Positions 1-6,370 of a stretch of 8,229 nt of DNA are shown here, in pieces. The DNA comes from Acidimicrobiaceae bacterium (GTDB lineage: Bacteria > Actinomycetota > Acidimicrobiia > Acidimicrobiales > Bog-793): positions 12,089 through 20,317 of the forward strand of contig PMZN01000029.1 of assembly GCA_003170375.1 (NCBI GenBank). The letters are read 5' to 3'. Each line of letters begins with the position of its first letter. Position 1 is the first letter of the stretch. Made by a program: the position numbers and the translations under genes. The notes beneath the pieces were generated by a model. The model did no database searches, had not been told where the DNA came from, and worked only from the letters and a program-made list of their open reading frames with translations.

Positions 1-568
1 TCCAGATGGCGCCCGAGCCGGCAGTCGAAGCGGTCCTCGAGACGTAGTGCGCGTCATAAAGCTCGTACAGGACGCACGTCGCCGGGTCGACCATGAGGGC
101 GTGCCGGTCTCCCGAGGCGTTCAGGCCGCCTTCGATGGGAGTGTTCGGGCCGAACGGGTAAGGGCCCCGGTCGCTCTCGTCCGCGTACTCGAAGCGCAAG
201 TGGATGAAGGCCTGAGTCTTGGGGTTGACGACCGTCCACGGGATCCCGTACGGATACCCGCCTTCGTCGGGGCCGAAGTCGGGATGGAGGTTGGTGGTGG
301 AGGCGTCCATGTTCGCCATCCAGGTAGCGCTGCGCTTGTTGACCGGAAGCTTGGAGATGTCGGTGTTCCAGACGTTGTCTGCAGGGAACATCTGGCAGTT
401 CGGTGCGCCGGGCACAGGTGGGCCCTTCGGCGGCGTCGTCCGCGGCACTGCTGGCGCTCCGGACTTGACGGCCACAACCGGAGCGCCTGCAAGGATCAAC
501 GGGAGGCACGCAATGGCGGCAACCTGTCCAATGTGGAAATGAGAACGCGATTGACGAGTCCGGTCCAT
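1..568 (-). CDS. Secreted conserved protein of unknown function (N-terminal 189 residues, cut by left edge)
   Basis: The frame is open from the ATG at 568-566 to the window edge, giving 189 residues with no stop. The N-terminus has a few basic residues, then a hydrophobic stretch (about residues 14-34, ending GAPVVA) that looks like a Sec signal peptide. A Pro-rich linker follows (about 38-56). The mature part begins around NCQMFPADNVWNTDIS (57-72) and contains HPDFGPD, YPYGIPW, FEYADESDRGPYPFG (126-140), PIEGG, SGDRHALMVD (152-161) and CVLYELYDAHY. I recall this arrangement from a family of uncharacterised secreted actinobacterial proteins that continue past GSGAIW for another 100 or more residues; this is memory, not a search. 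No enzyme motif is evident. The cysteines at 58 and 165 could form a disulfide. A stop lies in frame at 634-632, and 568 is the first ATG after it. A GGGAGG-like stretch lies about 15 nt upstream, which is distant for a ribosome site. The gene is divergent from hisN. Confidence 0.8.
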   Translation of the reverse strand, partial: MDRTRQSRSHFHIGQVAAIACLPLILAGAPVVAVKSGAPAVPRTTPPKGPPVPGAPNCQMFPADNVWNTDISKLPVNKRSATWMANMDASTTNLHPDFGPDEGGYPYGIPWTVVNPKTQAFIHLRFEYADESDRGPYPFGPNTPIEGGLNASGDRHALMVDPATCVLYELYDAHYVSRTASTAGSGAIW

Positions 569-661
569 CTTCGGAGTATCGACCCTCCCGGTCGGGCCTT
601 GAGCGCTTCTTGCGACGCCGGCCCGGGAGCCCTACGGTCGGCTCGAAGGAGGGATCCCTGA
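569..661. promoter_or_regulatory. Divergent intergenic region with promoter(s) and the hisN ribosome binding site
   Basis: These 93 bp separate the minus-strand secreted-protein gene from hisN, so promoters for both directions are expected here. On the plus strand AAGGAGG at 646-652 is a strong Shine-Dalgarno sequence nine bases before the ATG at 662, which supports that start. A weak plus-strand promoter-like pair, TTGCGA (610-615) and TACGGT (633-638) with a 17 nt spacer, is visible. It would leave a very short leader, so I give it little weight. No operator-like long inverted repeat was seen. Confidence 0.4.
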
Positions 662-1465
662 ATGGACGAATTCGAGAATCTGCCTCAGGTGACAACCGAC
701 CCCCTCGCCCACCTCCTTAAGGAGGCCGTTGAGCTGGCCCGCCAGGCGGGCGAGCTCACGCTGGGCTACTTCCGATCGGCCGGGCTCAGCGTCGAGCAGA
801 AGAGTGACGGCTCGCCTGTGACCCAGGCTGATCGGCAAGCTGAGCGGCTCATCCGCGAGGAGCTCGAGCTGCGACACCCTGGCGACGGGATCCTCGGCGA
901 AGAAGAGGACGAGAAGCCCAGTGAGACCGGCCACCGGTGGATAGTCGACCCGATCGACGGGACTCTGGCTTTCACCCACGGCGTAGGTCTGTTCTCGAAC
1001 CTGCTCGCCCTAGAGGACGAGCATGGCATCGCCGTCGGCGTGATCAACGTGCCCGCTCTCGGCGAGACGATCTATGCGGCGAGAGGGCTGGGCTGTTACT
1101 GCAACGGCGTGACCGCTCGGGTGAGCGAGCGCGGTGAGCTGGCGGGGAGCTACCTCACTACGAGCAGCTTCGGCGAGTGGGACGAGACCGTGCTGCTCGG
1201 GGTGAGACGAGCCGGCATCGAACTTCGCACGTGGGGTGACGGGTACGGTTACGGCCTCGTCGCGACCGGGAGGCTGGACGCGATGGTCGATGTGTGGGCC
1301 AAGCCGTACGACGTCGCTCCGATGCCCGTGATCATCTCGGAGGCAGGCGGGTGTTTCACGGACTGGTGCGGTGCGCCGGGGTTCGAAGGCGGCTCCGGGC
1401 TCGCGACCAACGGGCGCATCCACGATGCGCTCTTGAGGCTGTTGGGGAGCTCGCCCGGACGATGA
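662..1465 (+). CDS. hisN: Histidinol-phosphatase, inositol-monophosphatase family
   Basis: The 267-residue protein belongs to the Mg2+-dependent inositol-phosphatase superfamily. The HisN branch removes phosphate from L-histidinol phosphate, the penultimate part of histidine synthesis, in the cytoplasm. Metal-binding motifs are in order: [11 protein letters not shown] (47-57), GEEED (79-83), WIVDPIDGT (93-101) and the late Asp in KPYDVAP (214-220), followed by [11 protein letters not shown] (225-235). The stretch [14 protein letters not shown] (191-204) is what I associate with HisN rather than with inositol-1-phosphatase (SuhB) or CysQ. Length is normal for the family (about 260). The start is supported by AAGGAGG nine bases upstream. 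The stop overlaps an ATG (ATGA, 1462-1465) of a tiny reading frame leading to hutI, suggesting an operon. The exact phosphate ester is inferred; another small sugar or inositol phosphate cannot be excluded. Confidence 0.87.
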   Translation: MDEFENLPQVTTDPLAHLLKEAVELARQAGELTLGYFRSAGLSVEQKSDGSPVTQADRQAERLIREELELRHPGDGILGEEEDEKPSETGHRWIVDPIDGTLAFTHGVGLFSNLLALEDEHGIAVGVINVPALGETIYAARGLGCYCNGVTARVSERGELAGSYLTTSSFGEWDETVLLGVRRAGIELRTWGDGYGYGLVATGRLDAMVDVWAKPYDVAPMPVIISEAGGCFTDWCGAPGFEGGSGLATNGRIHDALLRLLGSSPGR

Positions 1466-1509
1466 GCGAAACGCTCGCGAGCCGTCGCGACCTCGAGGCA
1501 GTGCCGTGA
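1462..1509 (+). CDS. Possible 15-codon minicistron linking hisN and hutI
   Basis: The reading frame encodes [15 protein letters not shown]. Its ATG overlaps the hisN stop as ATGA (1462-1465), and its TGA overlaps the hutI GTG start as GTGA (1506-1509). Ribosomes finishing hisN could re-initiate here and be handed directly to hutI. A GGGGAG stretch at 1444-1449 lies 12 nt upstream. The peptide has no recognisable domain. It could be coincidence in GC-rich DNA, or a remnant of a formerly longer hutI or hisN end. Confidence 0.25.
   Translation: MSETLASRRDLEAVP
1495..1498 (+). promoter_or_regulatory. Ribosome binding site for hutI (GAGG)
   Basis: GAGG lies seven bases before the GTG at 1506. 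It is the only good Shine-Dalgarno match near the beginning of the HutI frame and supports GTG 1506 as the start rather than an internal ATG. Confidence 0.5.
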
Positions 1510-2702
1510 GGCCTCCTGTCGGGTCGCTGCTCGTTCGTGATATCGGGCTGCTGGTGACCAATTGCCCCGAGCTCGGATCAGGATCACTCGGGGTGATGCG
1601 CGACGTCGATCTTGTCGTCGAGAACGGCACTGTGGCTTGGATAGGAGGAGCCAGGACCTCGCCGGCGGCCGACGAAGTGCTCGACGCGGCCGGGCGATGC
1701 GTGGTTCCCGGATTCGTGGACTCGCACACGCATCTCGTCTTCGCCGGCGACCGTGTCGAGGAGTTCACGGCGAGAATGGCGGGAAAGCGCTACGACGCCG
1801 GAGGGATATCGGCCACAGTCGCAGCCACGCGCTCTGCTCCTTCGAGCGTGCTCATGGAGATGGCCGCCAGGCTCAAGCGAGAGGCCGAGGCTCAGGGCAC
1901 GACGACGCTCGAGACCAAGTCGGGCTATGGCCTGACAGTCTCGGACGAGTCGCGATGCCTCGAGGTTGCCGGGACGATCGCCGAGGAGGTCACCTATCTT
2001 GGCGCGCACGTCGTGGCACCTGAGTTCCGCGGGAGGGAGCAGGAGTACGTCGCACTCGTAACCGGCCCGATGCTCGAAGCCTGTGCGCCGAAAGCCCAGT
2101 GGTGCGACGTGTTCTGCGAAAACGGTGCCTTCGGCCCTGACGCGGCCCGGGAGATACTGCAAGCGGGGCGTGCCCACGGGCTCGGCCTTCGGGTGCACGC
2201 GAACCAGCTGTCTCACGGTCCGGGCGTCCAGCTCGCCGTCGAGATGGGCGCTGCTTCCGCGGACCACTGCAGTCATCTCGACGGGGCGGACGTCGATGCG
2301 CTGGCCGGATCTGACACGGTGGCGACCCTTCTTCCCGGGGCCGAGTTCTCCACGCGTTCGCCGTACCCGGATGCACGCCGTTTGCTCGATTCCGGTGCCG
2401 CGGTCGCACTCGCGACCGATTGCAATCCGGGAACGAGCTACACGACGAGCATGCCGTTCGTCATCGCCCTTTCCGTGCGGGAAATGCACATGACGCCCGA
2501 CGAGGCGTTGCTTGCCGCCACTGCCGGAGGTGCACGCGCTCTTCGGCGTGACGACCTCGGCGCTCTCGCGCCCGGGTTTCGCGGCGACCTCGTCGTGCTG
2601 GACGCGCCGAGCGCCGCGCATCTCGCCTACCGTCCCGGCGTCGACCTTGTCGCCGCCGTGGTCCGTGCAGGCCGGCTACTCGGTCGGGGAGTCACCCGGT
2701 AG
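1506..2702 (+). CDS. hutI: Imidazolonepropionase (histidine degradation)
   Basis: The 398-residue cytoplasmic amidohydrolase should open the ring of 4-imidazolone-5-propanoate to give N-formimino-L-glutamate, the third step of histidine utilisation. Visible motifs are the beta-sandwich N-terminus, then [16 protein letters not shown] (68-83) with the HxH metal pair (His74, His76). Next come [22 protein letters not shown] (135-143), [11 protein letters not shown] (164-174), the metal-ligand segment VHANQLS (230-236), DHCSHLDG (253-260) and ATDCNPGTS (303-311) with the metal or catalytic Asp305. The C-terminal return to the sandwich ends in [12 protein letters not shown]. Length matches the family (about 400). 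GTG 1506 has a GAGG seven bases upstream. No hutH, hutU or hutG is in the window, so the other hut genes must lie elsewhere. It probably shares a transcript with hisN. An 85 nt gap with no obvious terminator follows. Confidence 0.93.
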   Translation: MRPPVGSLLVRDIGLLVTNCPELGSGSLGVMRDVDLVVENGTVAWIGGARTSPAADEVLDAAGRCVVPGFVDSHTHLVFAGDRVEEFTARMAGKRYDAGGISATVAATRSAPSSVLMEMAARLKREAEAQGTTTLETKSGYGLTVSDESRCLEVAGTIAEEVTYLGAHVVAPEFRGREQEYVALVTGPMLEACAPKAQWCDVFCENGAFGPDAAREILQAGRAHGLGLRVHANQLSHGPGVQLAVEMGAASADHCSHLDGADVDALAGSDTVATLLPGAEFSTRSPYPDARRLLDSGAAVALATDCNPGTSYTTSMPFVIALSVREMHMTPDEALLAATAGGARALRRDDLGALAPGFRGDLVVLDAPSAAHLAYRPGVDLVAAVVRAGRLLGRGVTR

Positions 2703-2787
2703 CGGGCCGGCGGAGGACGAGCGCGCGAAGCAAGACCGACGAGCTGCCGGAGACTCGATGGTTCTGTCGGCTTAAGCTGCGCAGACT

Positions 2788-3390
2788 GTGATCGATTCGA
2801 ACGAGTCGCGCGCGCCTGCGCCGCCACCGACCACCACGGTGCTGGTGAAGAAGCGGGCTTGGCGACGTCAGGTGCTCGAATGGGTGGCTGTCGTTGTGAT
2901 CGCGGTGCTCGTCGCGGGAGGGCTACGGGCCTTCGTGGTGCAGTCGTTCTACGTGCCCACCGGCTCGATGTTGCCAACGCTGCAGATCGGAGACCGGATA
3001 GTCGTCGTGAAGATCGGCTACACGATTCATCGGGGCGACATCGTCGTGTTCCGTCGTCCGCCTGCCGACACCGACACCGCGGACGCCGATCTGGTCAAGC
3101 GGGTCATCGGGCTGCCCGGAGAGACGATCTCCTCAATGCGTGGCACGGTGCTCATCGACGGGAGGCCTCTCGCCGAGCCGTGGCTACCGGCACTGACCGG
3201 ATCGTGCGCGGAGGCCGCCGAGAACATCGCGACGACCAGGATCGCTCCTGACCACTATTTCATGATGGGTGATTGCCGTGGCGACTCTCTCGACAGCCGA
3301 GCGTGGGGAACCTTGCCGGCCTCGTACATCGTCGGCAAGGTCGAGGTCATCATCTGGCGTTTCGGCCATCCGTACCTTCACTGGTTCTGA
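2788..3390 (+). CDS. lepB: Signal peptidase I
   Basis: The 200-residue type I signal peptidase of the S26 family cleaves signal peptides from exported proteins at the outer face of the cytoplasmic membrane. A Pro-rich cytosolic tail (1-20) and basic residues KKRAWRR (21-27) precede one transmembrane helix (about 31-50), the single-span actinobacterial/Gram-positive topology. Box B is VPTGSMLPTL, with nucleophile Ser60. Box D is LVKRVIGLPGE, with general base Lys104. Box E is MGDCRGDSLDSRAWG (160-174), where Cys163 replaces the Asn of the usual GDNR; the Asp and Ser residues of the box are kept. Length is normal for a compact bacterial enzyme. The start is GTG at 2788, the first start after an in-frame TAA at 2773-2775. 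No good Shine-Dalgarno is visible, so the start is moderately certain. The 85 nt before it hold no other feature I could support. Confidence 0.92.
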   Translation: MIDSNESRAPAPPPTTTVLVKKRAWRRQVLEWVAVVVIAVLVAGGLRAFVVQSFYVPTGSMLPTLQIGDRIVVVKIGYTIHRGDIVVFRRPPADTDTADADLVKRVIGLPGETISSMRGTVLIDGRPLAEPWLPALTGSCAEAAENIATTRIAPDHYFMMGDCRGDSLDSRAWGTLPASYIVGKVEVIIWRFGHPYLHWF

Positions 3391-3416
3391 CGGAGCCCCC
3401 AACCCGTCTTGCCGAG

Positions 3417-3442
3417 GTCCGACGGTTTGGACATTCTCGGAC
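3417..3442 (+). terminator. Weak hairpin downstream of lepB
   Basis: GTCCGA (3417-3422) pairs perfectly with TCGGAC (3437-3442) around a 14 nt loop, 26 nt after the lepB stop. There is no T-run afterwards, so it is at best a weak or Rho-assisted stop, or it belongs to the next gene's leader. Confidence 0.2.
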
Positions 3443-3650
3443 AAAGCCCTTTCGCTCGGGTCGCCACAGTCGTAGCGTGTCTATCGGGTCCTCGGGTGTA
3501 AGCCCGTGTTCAAGAGCCGGACTCGAGGGTGAAAGCCGGCCACGCTGGCAGGTCTTCAGACCGCAGGTGTCGTTCCCTCCTTGGGACGCTCCCGGGGGCC
3601 CGCCACAAAGGTGACACCCCTGGAGAGGTCCGGCGCGCCAGGCTTGAGGC
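3443..3650 (+). promoter_or_regulatory. Hairpin-rich 5' leader of the CHAP gene; possible riboswitch of unassigned class
   Basis: The gap between lepB and the CHAP gene (3391-3650) has no credible gene but many complementary segments. AGCGTG (3474-3479) pairs with CACGCT (3541-3546) and encloses two hairpins: CGGG/CCCG (3493-3496 and 3503-3506, loop TGTAAG) and GCCGG/CCGGC (3516-3520 and 3536-3540, loop containing GAGGGTGAAAG). After these come GGTC-TTCA-GACC (3551-3562), CGTTCC/GGGACG (3571-3576 and 3583-3588), and GGTGTC/GACACC (3566-3571 and 3613-3618), which competes with the previous stem at one base. Actinobacterial cell-wall hydrolase genes often carry a c-di-AMP (ydaO-yuaA) riboswitch in this position, which motivates the idea. 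I could not match the conserved ydaO blocks as I remember them, so the class is unassigned. GC-rich DNA forms chance stems easily. Confidence 0.33.
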
Positions 3651-4430
3651 GTGCCGGCCACCTCCGACCTGCCCTGGCCATCGGCCCCGAGCGCCCGGCC
3701 CGATCTGCCCCCGGCGAGGAGCTCGCCCAGGCGACGGAGCGATCGCGTCGCCAAAGCCGCCAGGCGCCGGGCTCGCAGAGCTGCGATCCGGAGGAGGCGC
3801 CTCGCTCTGGCACTGGTCGCGATCATCTTGGTCGTGGCCGCGACGGTCCTGTTCGGTGGTAACCCCGGGCCGAAGCTTTCCCCGCAACGCGCCCGGATCG
3901 TCGCGCTCGCCACGAGCCAGCTCGGCTACAGGACCGATCCTCCCGATACCTACTGCAACCGTTTCAGCGCCTACTGGCATGCCGGGACGATCGACTGCCC
4001 CAACTCGAACCGCGACGAGCAATGGTGCGCTGACTTTGCCGCTTGGGTCTGGCAACGGGCCGGTGTGCGGTTCGTCTACGGCCTGGGCCCGGACGACCTG
4101 AACGCGGCGTCGGCGAGCTTTTACCTGTGGGGAGCCGCGCACCACACCTGGCACCCGGTCGGCTCCGACTACGCGCCCCAGCCTGGGGACGTCGCTGTCT
4201 ACGGGCTGGACCTGCAGACTTTGCAGGCTCAGCACGTAGCAGTCGTCATCAGCTACTCACCAGGAGCGAGGGGCCCGGACGTCGTGAACGGTGACGGCGA
4301 ACGGACCGGGTTCAGCGTCGTAGAGGCGGGCAACGACCAGTACAAGTCCGACATCACCGACAACGGCGGGCAGCTAGCCGGCTACGTCTCGCCTCCTTTG
4401 GTGCCCGCCTCGCACGCTCGCCGGGAATGA
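3651..4430 (+). CDS. Membrane-anchored CHAP-domain peptidoglycan hydrolase (amidase or endopeptidase)
   Basis: The 259-residue protein has a Pro/Ser/Arg-rich cytosolic tail (1-50, very basic from 27), then a hydrophobic helix (about 51-69) acting as signal anchor or uncleaved signal peptide. The outer domain (about 77-250) carries CHAP features: YCNRFSAYW (101-109), the catalytic-Cys motif DEQWCADFAAWVW (122-134, Cys126), YAPQPGDVAVYGLD (174-187) and the probable catalytic His195 in QHVAVVISY. VVEAGN and YVSPP finish the domain. CHAP enzymes cut N-acetylmuramoyl-L-alanine or peptide cross-bridge bonds in peptidoglycan; which one cannot be read here. The start is GTG at 3651, the first possible start after an in-frame TGA (3645-3647). 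No Shine-Dalgarno is well placed: GGAGAGG at 3622-3628 is 22 nt away. Control through the structured leader is possible. The neighbour lepB also works at the membrane, but no direct link is implied. Confidence 0.82.
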   Translation: MPATSDLPWPSAPSARPDLPPARSSPRRRSDRVAKAARRRARRAAIRRRRLALALVAIILVVAATVLFGGNPGPKLSPQRARIVALATSQLGYRTDPPDTYCNRFSAYWHAGTIDCPNSNRDEQWCADFAAWVWQRAGVRFVYGLGPDDLNAASASFYLWGAAHHTWHPVGSDYAPQPGDVAVYGLDLQTLQAQHVAVVISYSPGARGPDVVNGDGERTGFSVVEAGNDQYKSDITDNGGQLAGYVSPPLVPASHARRE

Positions 4431-4455
4431 GCCCCCGGCCGGGGTGATCCGGGGC
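4431..4455. terminator. GC-rich dyad between convergent genes, likely bidirectional terminator
   Basis: CCCCGGCCGGGG (4433-4444) is a perfect palindrome directly after the CHAP stop. GCCCC (4431-4435) can instead pair with GGGGC (4451-4455). The dyad sits in the 53 bp gap between the convergent CHAP and moeA genes, where a terminator for both strands is expected. No T-tract follows on either strand, as is common in GC-rich actinobacteria. Confidence 0.4.
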
Positions 4456-4483
4456 TGGGCGCCGGGAGGTGACAGCACAGCCA

Positions 4484-6370
4484 TCAGAGAATCCGCCTGC
4501 CCGTCTCGGAGGTGTCGTAGCCACCGAGCGCACGCACCGAAGCCTGGAAGTTGCTCGAGGACAGGAGGTCCCAGAACGGGCCGAGCAGTGGGTCCTCGAG
4601 CGAGGCCGCGTTCAGCACGAGATCGAACGGCTCGCGTCTCAGCGGGACGAAGTCGAGCCCAAACGCGCCAGCGGCTGCGAGCAGGCCGAGGCCGCAGTCG
4701 CAGCGCCCCGAGGCAACCGAAGCAGCTACCGCCAGATGGGTGTGCTCCTCCCGGTCGTAGCCGATGATCGACGTGGGTGCGATGCCCGAGCGAGCGAGCT
4801 CGTAGTCGACCAGCGCGCGCGTGCCCGAGCCCGGCTGGCGGTTCACGTACCGGAGCGCGCCGCGCGCCAGGTCCTCGATGCCGCTCAGGCCGAGCGGGTT
4901 GCCGGGCGCGACGATGAGGCCTTGTTCCCGAACGGCGAGCCGCACAACGGCGATGTCGCGCCCGGGGAGCACCTGGTCGATGTAGGAAAGCGTGTACCCG
5001 CCCGTCTCGGGGTCGAGCAGGCATGATCCGGCGAGATGGCAGAGCCGGTCCCGGAGCGCTGCAAGACCACCGAGCGAGCCGACGTGCGACACCGAAAGGG
5101 TCAGCCGCGCGTTCCCGCTGCGCAGGGCGGATGCCGCCAGGTCGAGCGCGACGTCGTCCGAGCCGGTCATCACGATGGTGTTCTCGAGCTCCCCCAGCTC
5201 TCTGAGGAGCCGGACCTCCACTTCAGCATCTGCGTCGTGGCCCTCCGCACCGGCTGGGACCAGCAGTAGCGCGTCGGCTCGCACGAGCGAGGTCAGCACG
5301 CCCGCGCCACGAGGGAGCGCCGTTGCCACGAGTCGGCCGCCGACCCGGCCGAGACGGACTCGCACCCACTCGTCCAGATCCACCGGTGAAGCGATCTTGC
5401 GAGCGAGTCGTGCACGGACGATCGGCCGCGCAGTCTCCAGAGTGCCTTCGAGACGCGCGATCAGAGGCGCGGCGAACATCTCGAAGCTGAGCGCTGCCGA
5501 TACCGGATAGCCGGGCGCTCCCACCACCGGCGTGGAGTCGATCGCTCCGAGCACGACCGGGTGCCCGGGCCGGACCGCCACGCCGTGCACGGCAAGAACA
5601 CCCAGATGCTTGATCACCTCCACCGTGTAGTCGTCGCGACCAGCGCTTGCGCCCGCGATGATGATCAACAGGTCGCACGTGGCGGCTGCCTTCAGCGCCG
5701 CGCGGCCGATGCCGTCTGGGTCGTCCGGCTCGATCGGGAGCACGACTGCCTCGCATCCGATCTCCCTAGCAAGCGCGGCCAGCATGAGCGAGTTCGTGTC
5801 GTAGAACTGGCCTCGGATGATGTCGGAGCCGATCGGCCGTATCTCGTCGCCGGTCGGCAGCACCGCCACGATCGGTTTGCGCCGGACGAGCACCTCGGTC
5901 ACGCCTGCGGCACCGCAGGCGGCGACGTCGACGGCGCGTAGTCGGTGACCCTCGAAGAGGAGAAGCCCATTGGCGACGATGTCCTCGCCGATCGACCGCA
6001 CGTTCTGGTAGGGCGCGACCTCGGCCCGGAGCTCAGCCCCTCCATCCGCGAATCTGACGTGCTCGCGCATGACCACGGCGTCAAAGGCGTCTGGGAGGAG
6101 ATCGCCGGTGTCGATCACCTCGTAAGCGCCCGCGGGAATCAGAAGTGGCGCGGCATCGCTGGCGCCGGTCGTGTCCGATGCCCGGAGGGCGATGCCATCC
6201 ATGGCGGAGGCGTCGAAGGGGGGCGACGACCGGAGCGCCCAAACCGTTTGAGCCGTGACCCGGCCGACGGCTTGGGAGAGAGGAAGCAGCAGCGGTTCAA
6301 CTCGCTCTGGGCACGAGGCGTTCGCGCACGCCACGTACCAGACCTCGAGCGCTTCTGCGACTGCAGTCAT
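4484..6370 (-). CDS. moeA: MoeA molybdenum insertase fused to a PBP-like (LysR-substrate-type) C-terminal domain
   Basis: The 628-residue protein joins two modules. Residues 1-392 are MoeA, which inserts molybdate into adenylylated molybdopterin to make Moco. They include SPPFDASAMDGIAL (49-62), VIDTGDLLP (85-93), VRSIGEDI, and the MoCF-type core with LPTGDEIRPIG (171-181), YDTNSLML, AGASAGRDDYT (239-249), VHGVAVRPGHPVVLG and GAPGYPVSAAL (284-294). A MoeA C-terminal beta domain follows (about 318-392). Residues about 420-610 form a PBP_like domain: SHVGSLGGLAALR, HLAGSCLLDPETG (445-457), EQGLIVAPGNP, NRQPGSGTRALVDYELA (510-526), GYDREEHTHLAVAASVASG (537-555) and LGLLAAA. The fusion is known from archaea and several bacteria; the extra domain is thought to sense or bind an oxyanion ligand. 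ATG 6370 overlaps the mobA stop as ATGA (6370-6367), implying translational coupling. The frame is open 80 codons further upstream, but that part overlaps mobA and looks non-coding. Confidence 0.93.
   Translation of the reverse strand: MTAVAEALEVWYVACANASCPERVEPLLLPLSQAVGRVTAQTVWALRSSPPFDASAMDGIALRASDTTGASDAAPLLIPAGAYEVIDTGDLLPDAFDAVVMREHVRFADGGAELRAEVAPYQNVRSIGEDIVANGLLLFEGHRLRAVDVAACGAAGVTEVLVRRKPIVAVLPTGDEIRPIGSDIIRGQFYDTNSLMLAALAREIGCEAVVLPIEPDDPDGIGRAALKAAATCDLLIIIAGASAGRDDYTVEVIKHLGVLAVHGVAVRPGHPVVLGAIDSTPVVGAPGYPVSAALSFEMFAAPLIARLEGTLETARPIVRARLARKIASPVDLDEWVRVRLGRVGGRLVATALPRGAGVLTSLVRADALLLVPAGAEGHDADAEVEVRLLRELGELENTIVMTGSDDVALDLAASALRSGNARLTLSVSHVGSLGGLAALRDRLCHLAGSCLLDPETGGYTLSYIDQVLPGRDIAVVRLAVREQGLIVAPGNPLGLSGIEDLARGALRYVNRQPGSGTRALVDYELARSGIAPTSIIGYDREEHTHLAVAASVASGRCDCGLGLLAAAGAFGLDFVPLRREPFDLVLNAASLEDPLLGPFWDLLSSSNFQASVRALGGYDTSETGRRIL

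Noticed and set aside
54..695. Long minus-strand reading frame of 213 codons across the left end, and a 204-codon plus-strand frame (47-661)
   Set aside because: Both are Arg/Pro/Gly-rich without motifs and overlap the minus-strand secreted-protein frame (568 to edge), which has a signal peptide and family-like motifs. They also cover the hisN promoter region.
1584..2621. 345-codon minus-strand frame opposite hutI
   Set aside because: It is an Arg-rich shadow of hutI with no recognisable motif; the HutI catalytic motifs on the plus strand are decisive.
3273..3614. Plus-strand frame of 113 codons running from lepB into the gap before the CHAP gene
   Set aside because: It is low-complexity, half of it is a shadow of lepB, and it has no ribosome site or motifs.
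3484..3645. Resemblance to a cobalamin riboswitch (GGTGTAAGCCCG and GGGCCCGCCACA segments)
   Set aside because: The conserved B12 box (AGCCAGGAGACC-like) is not present, the segments are not in the right arrangement, and the downstream gene has no cobalamin link.
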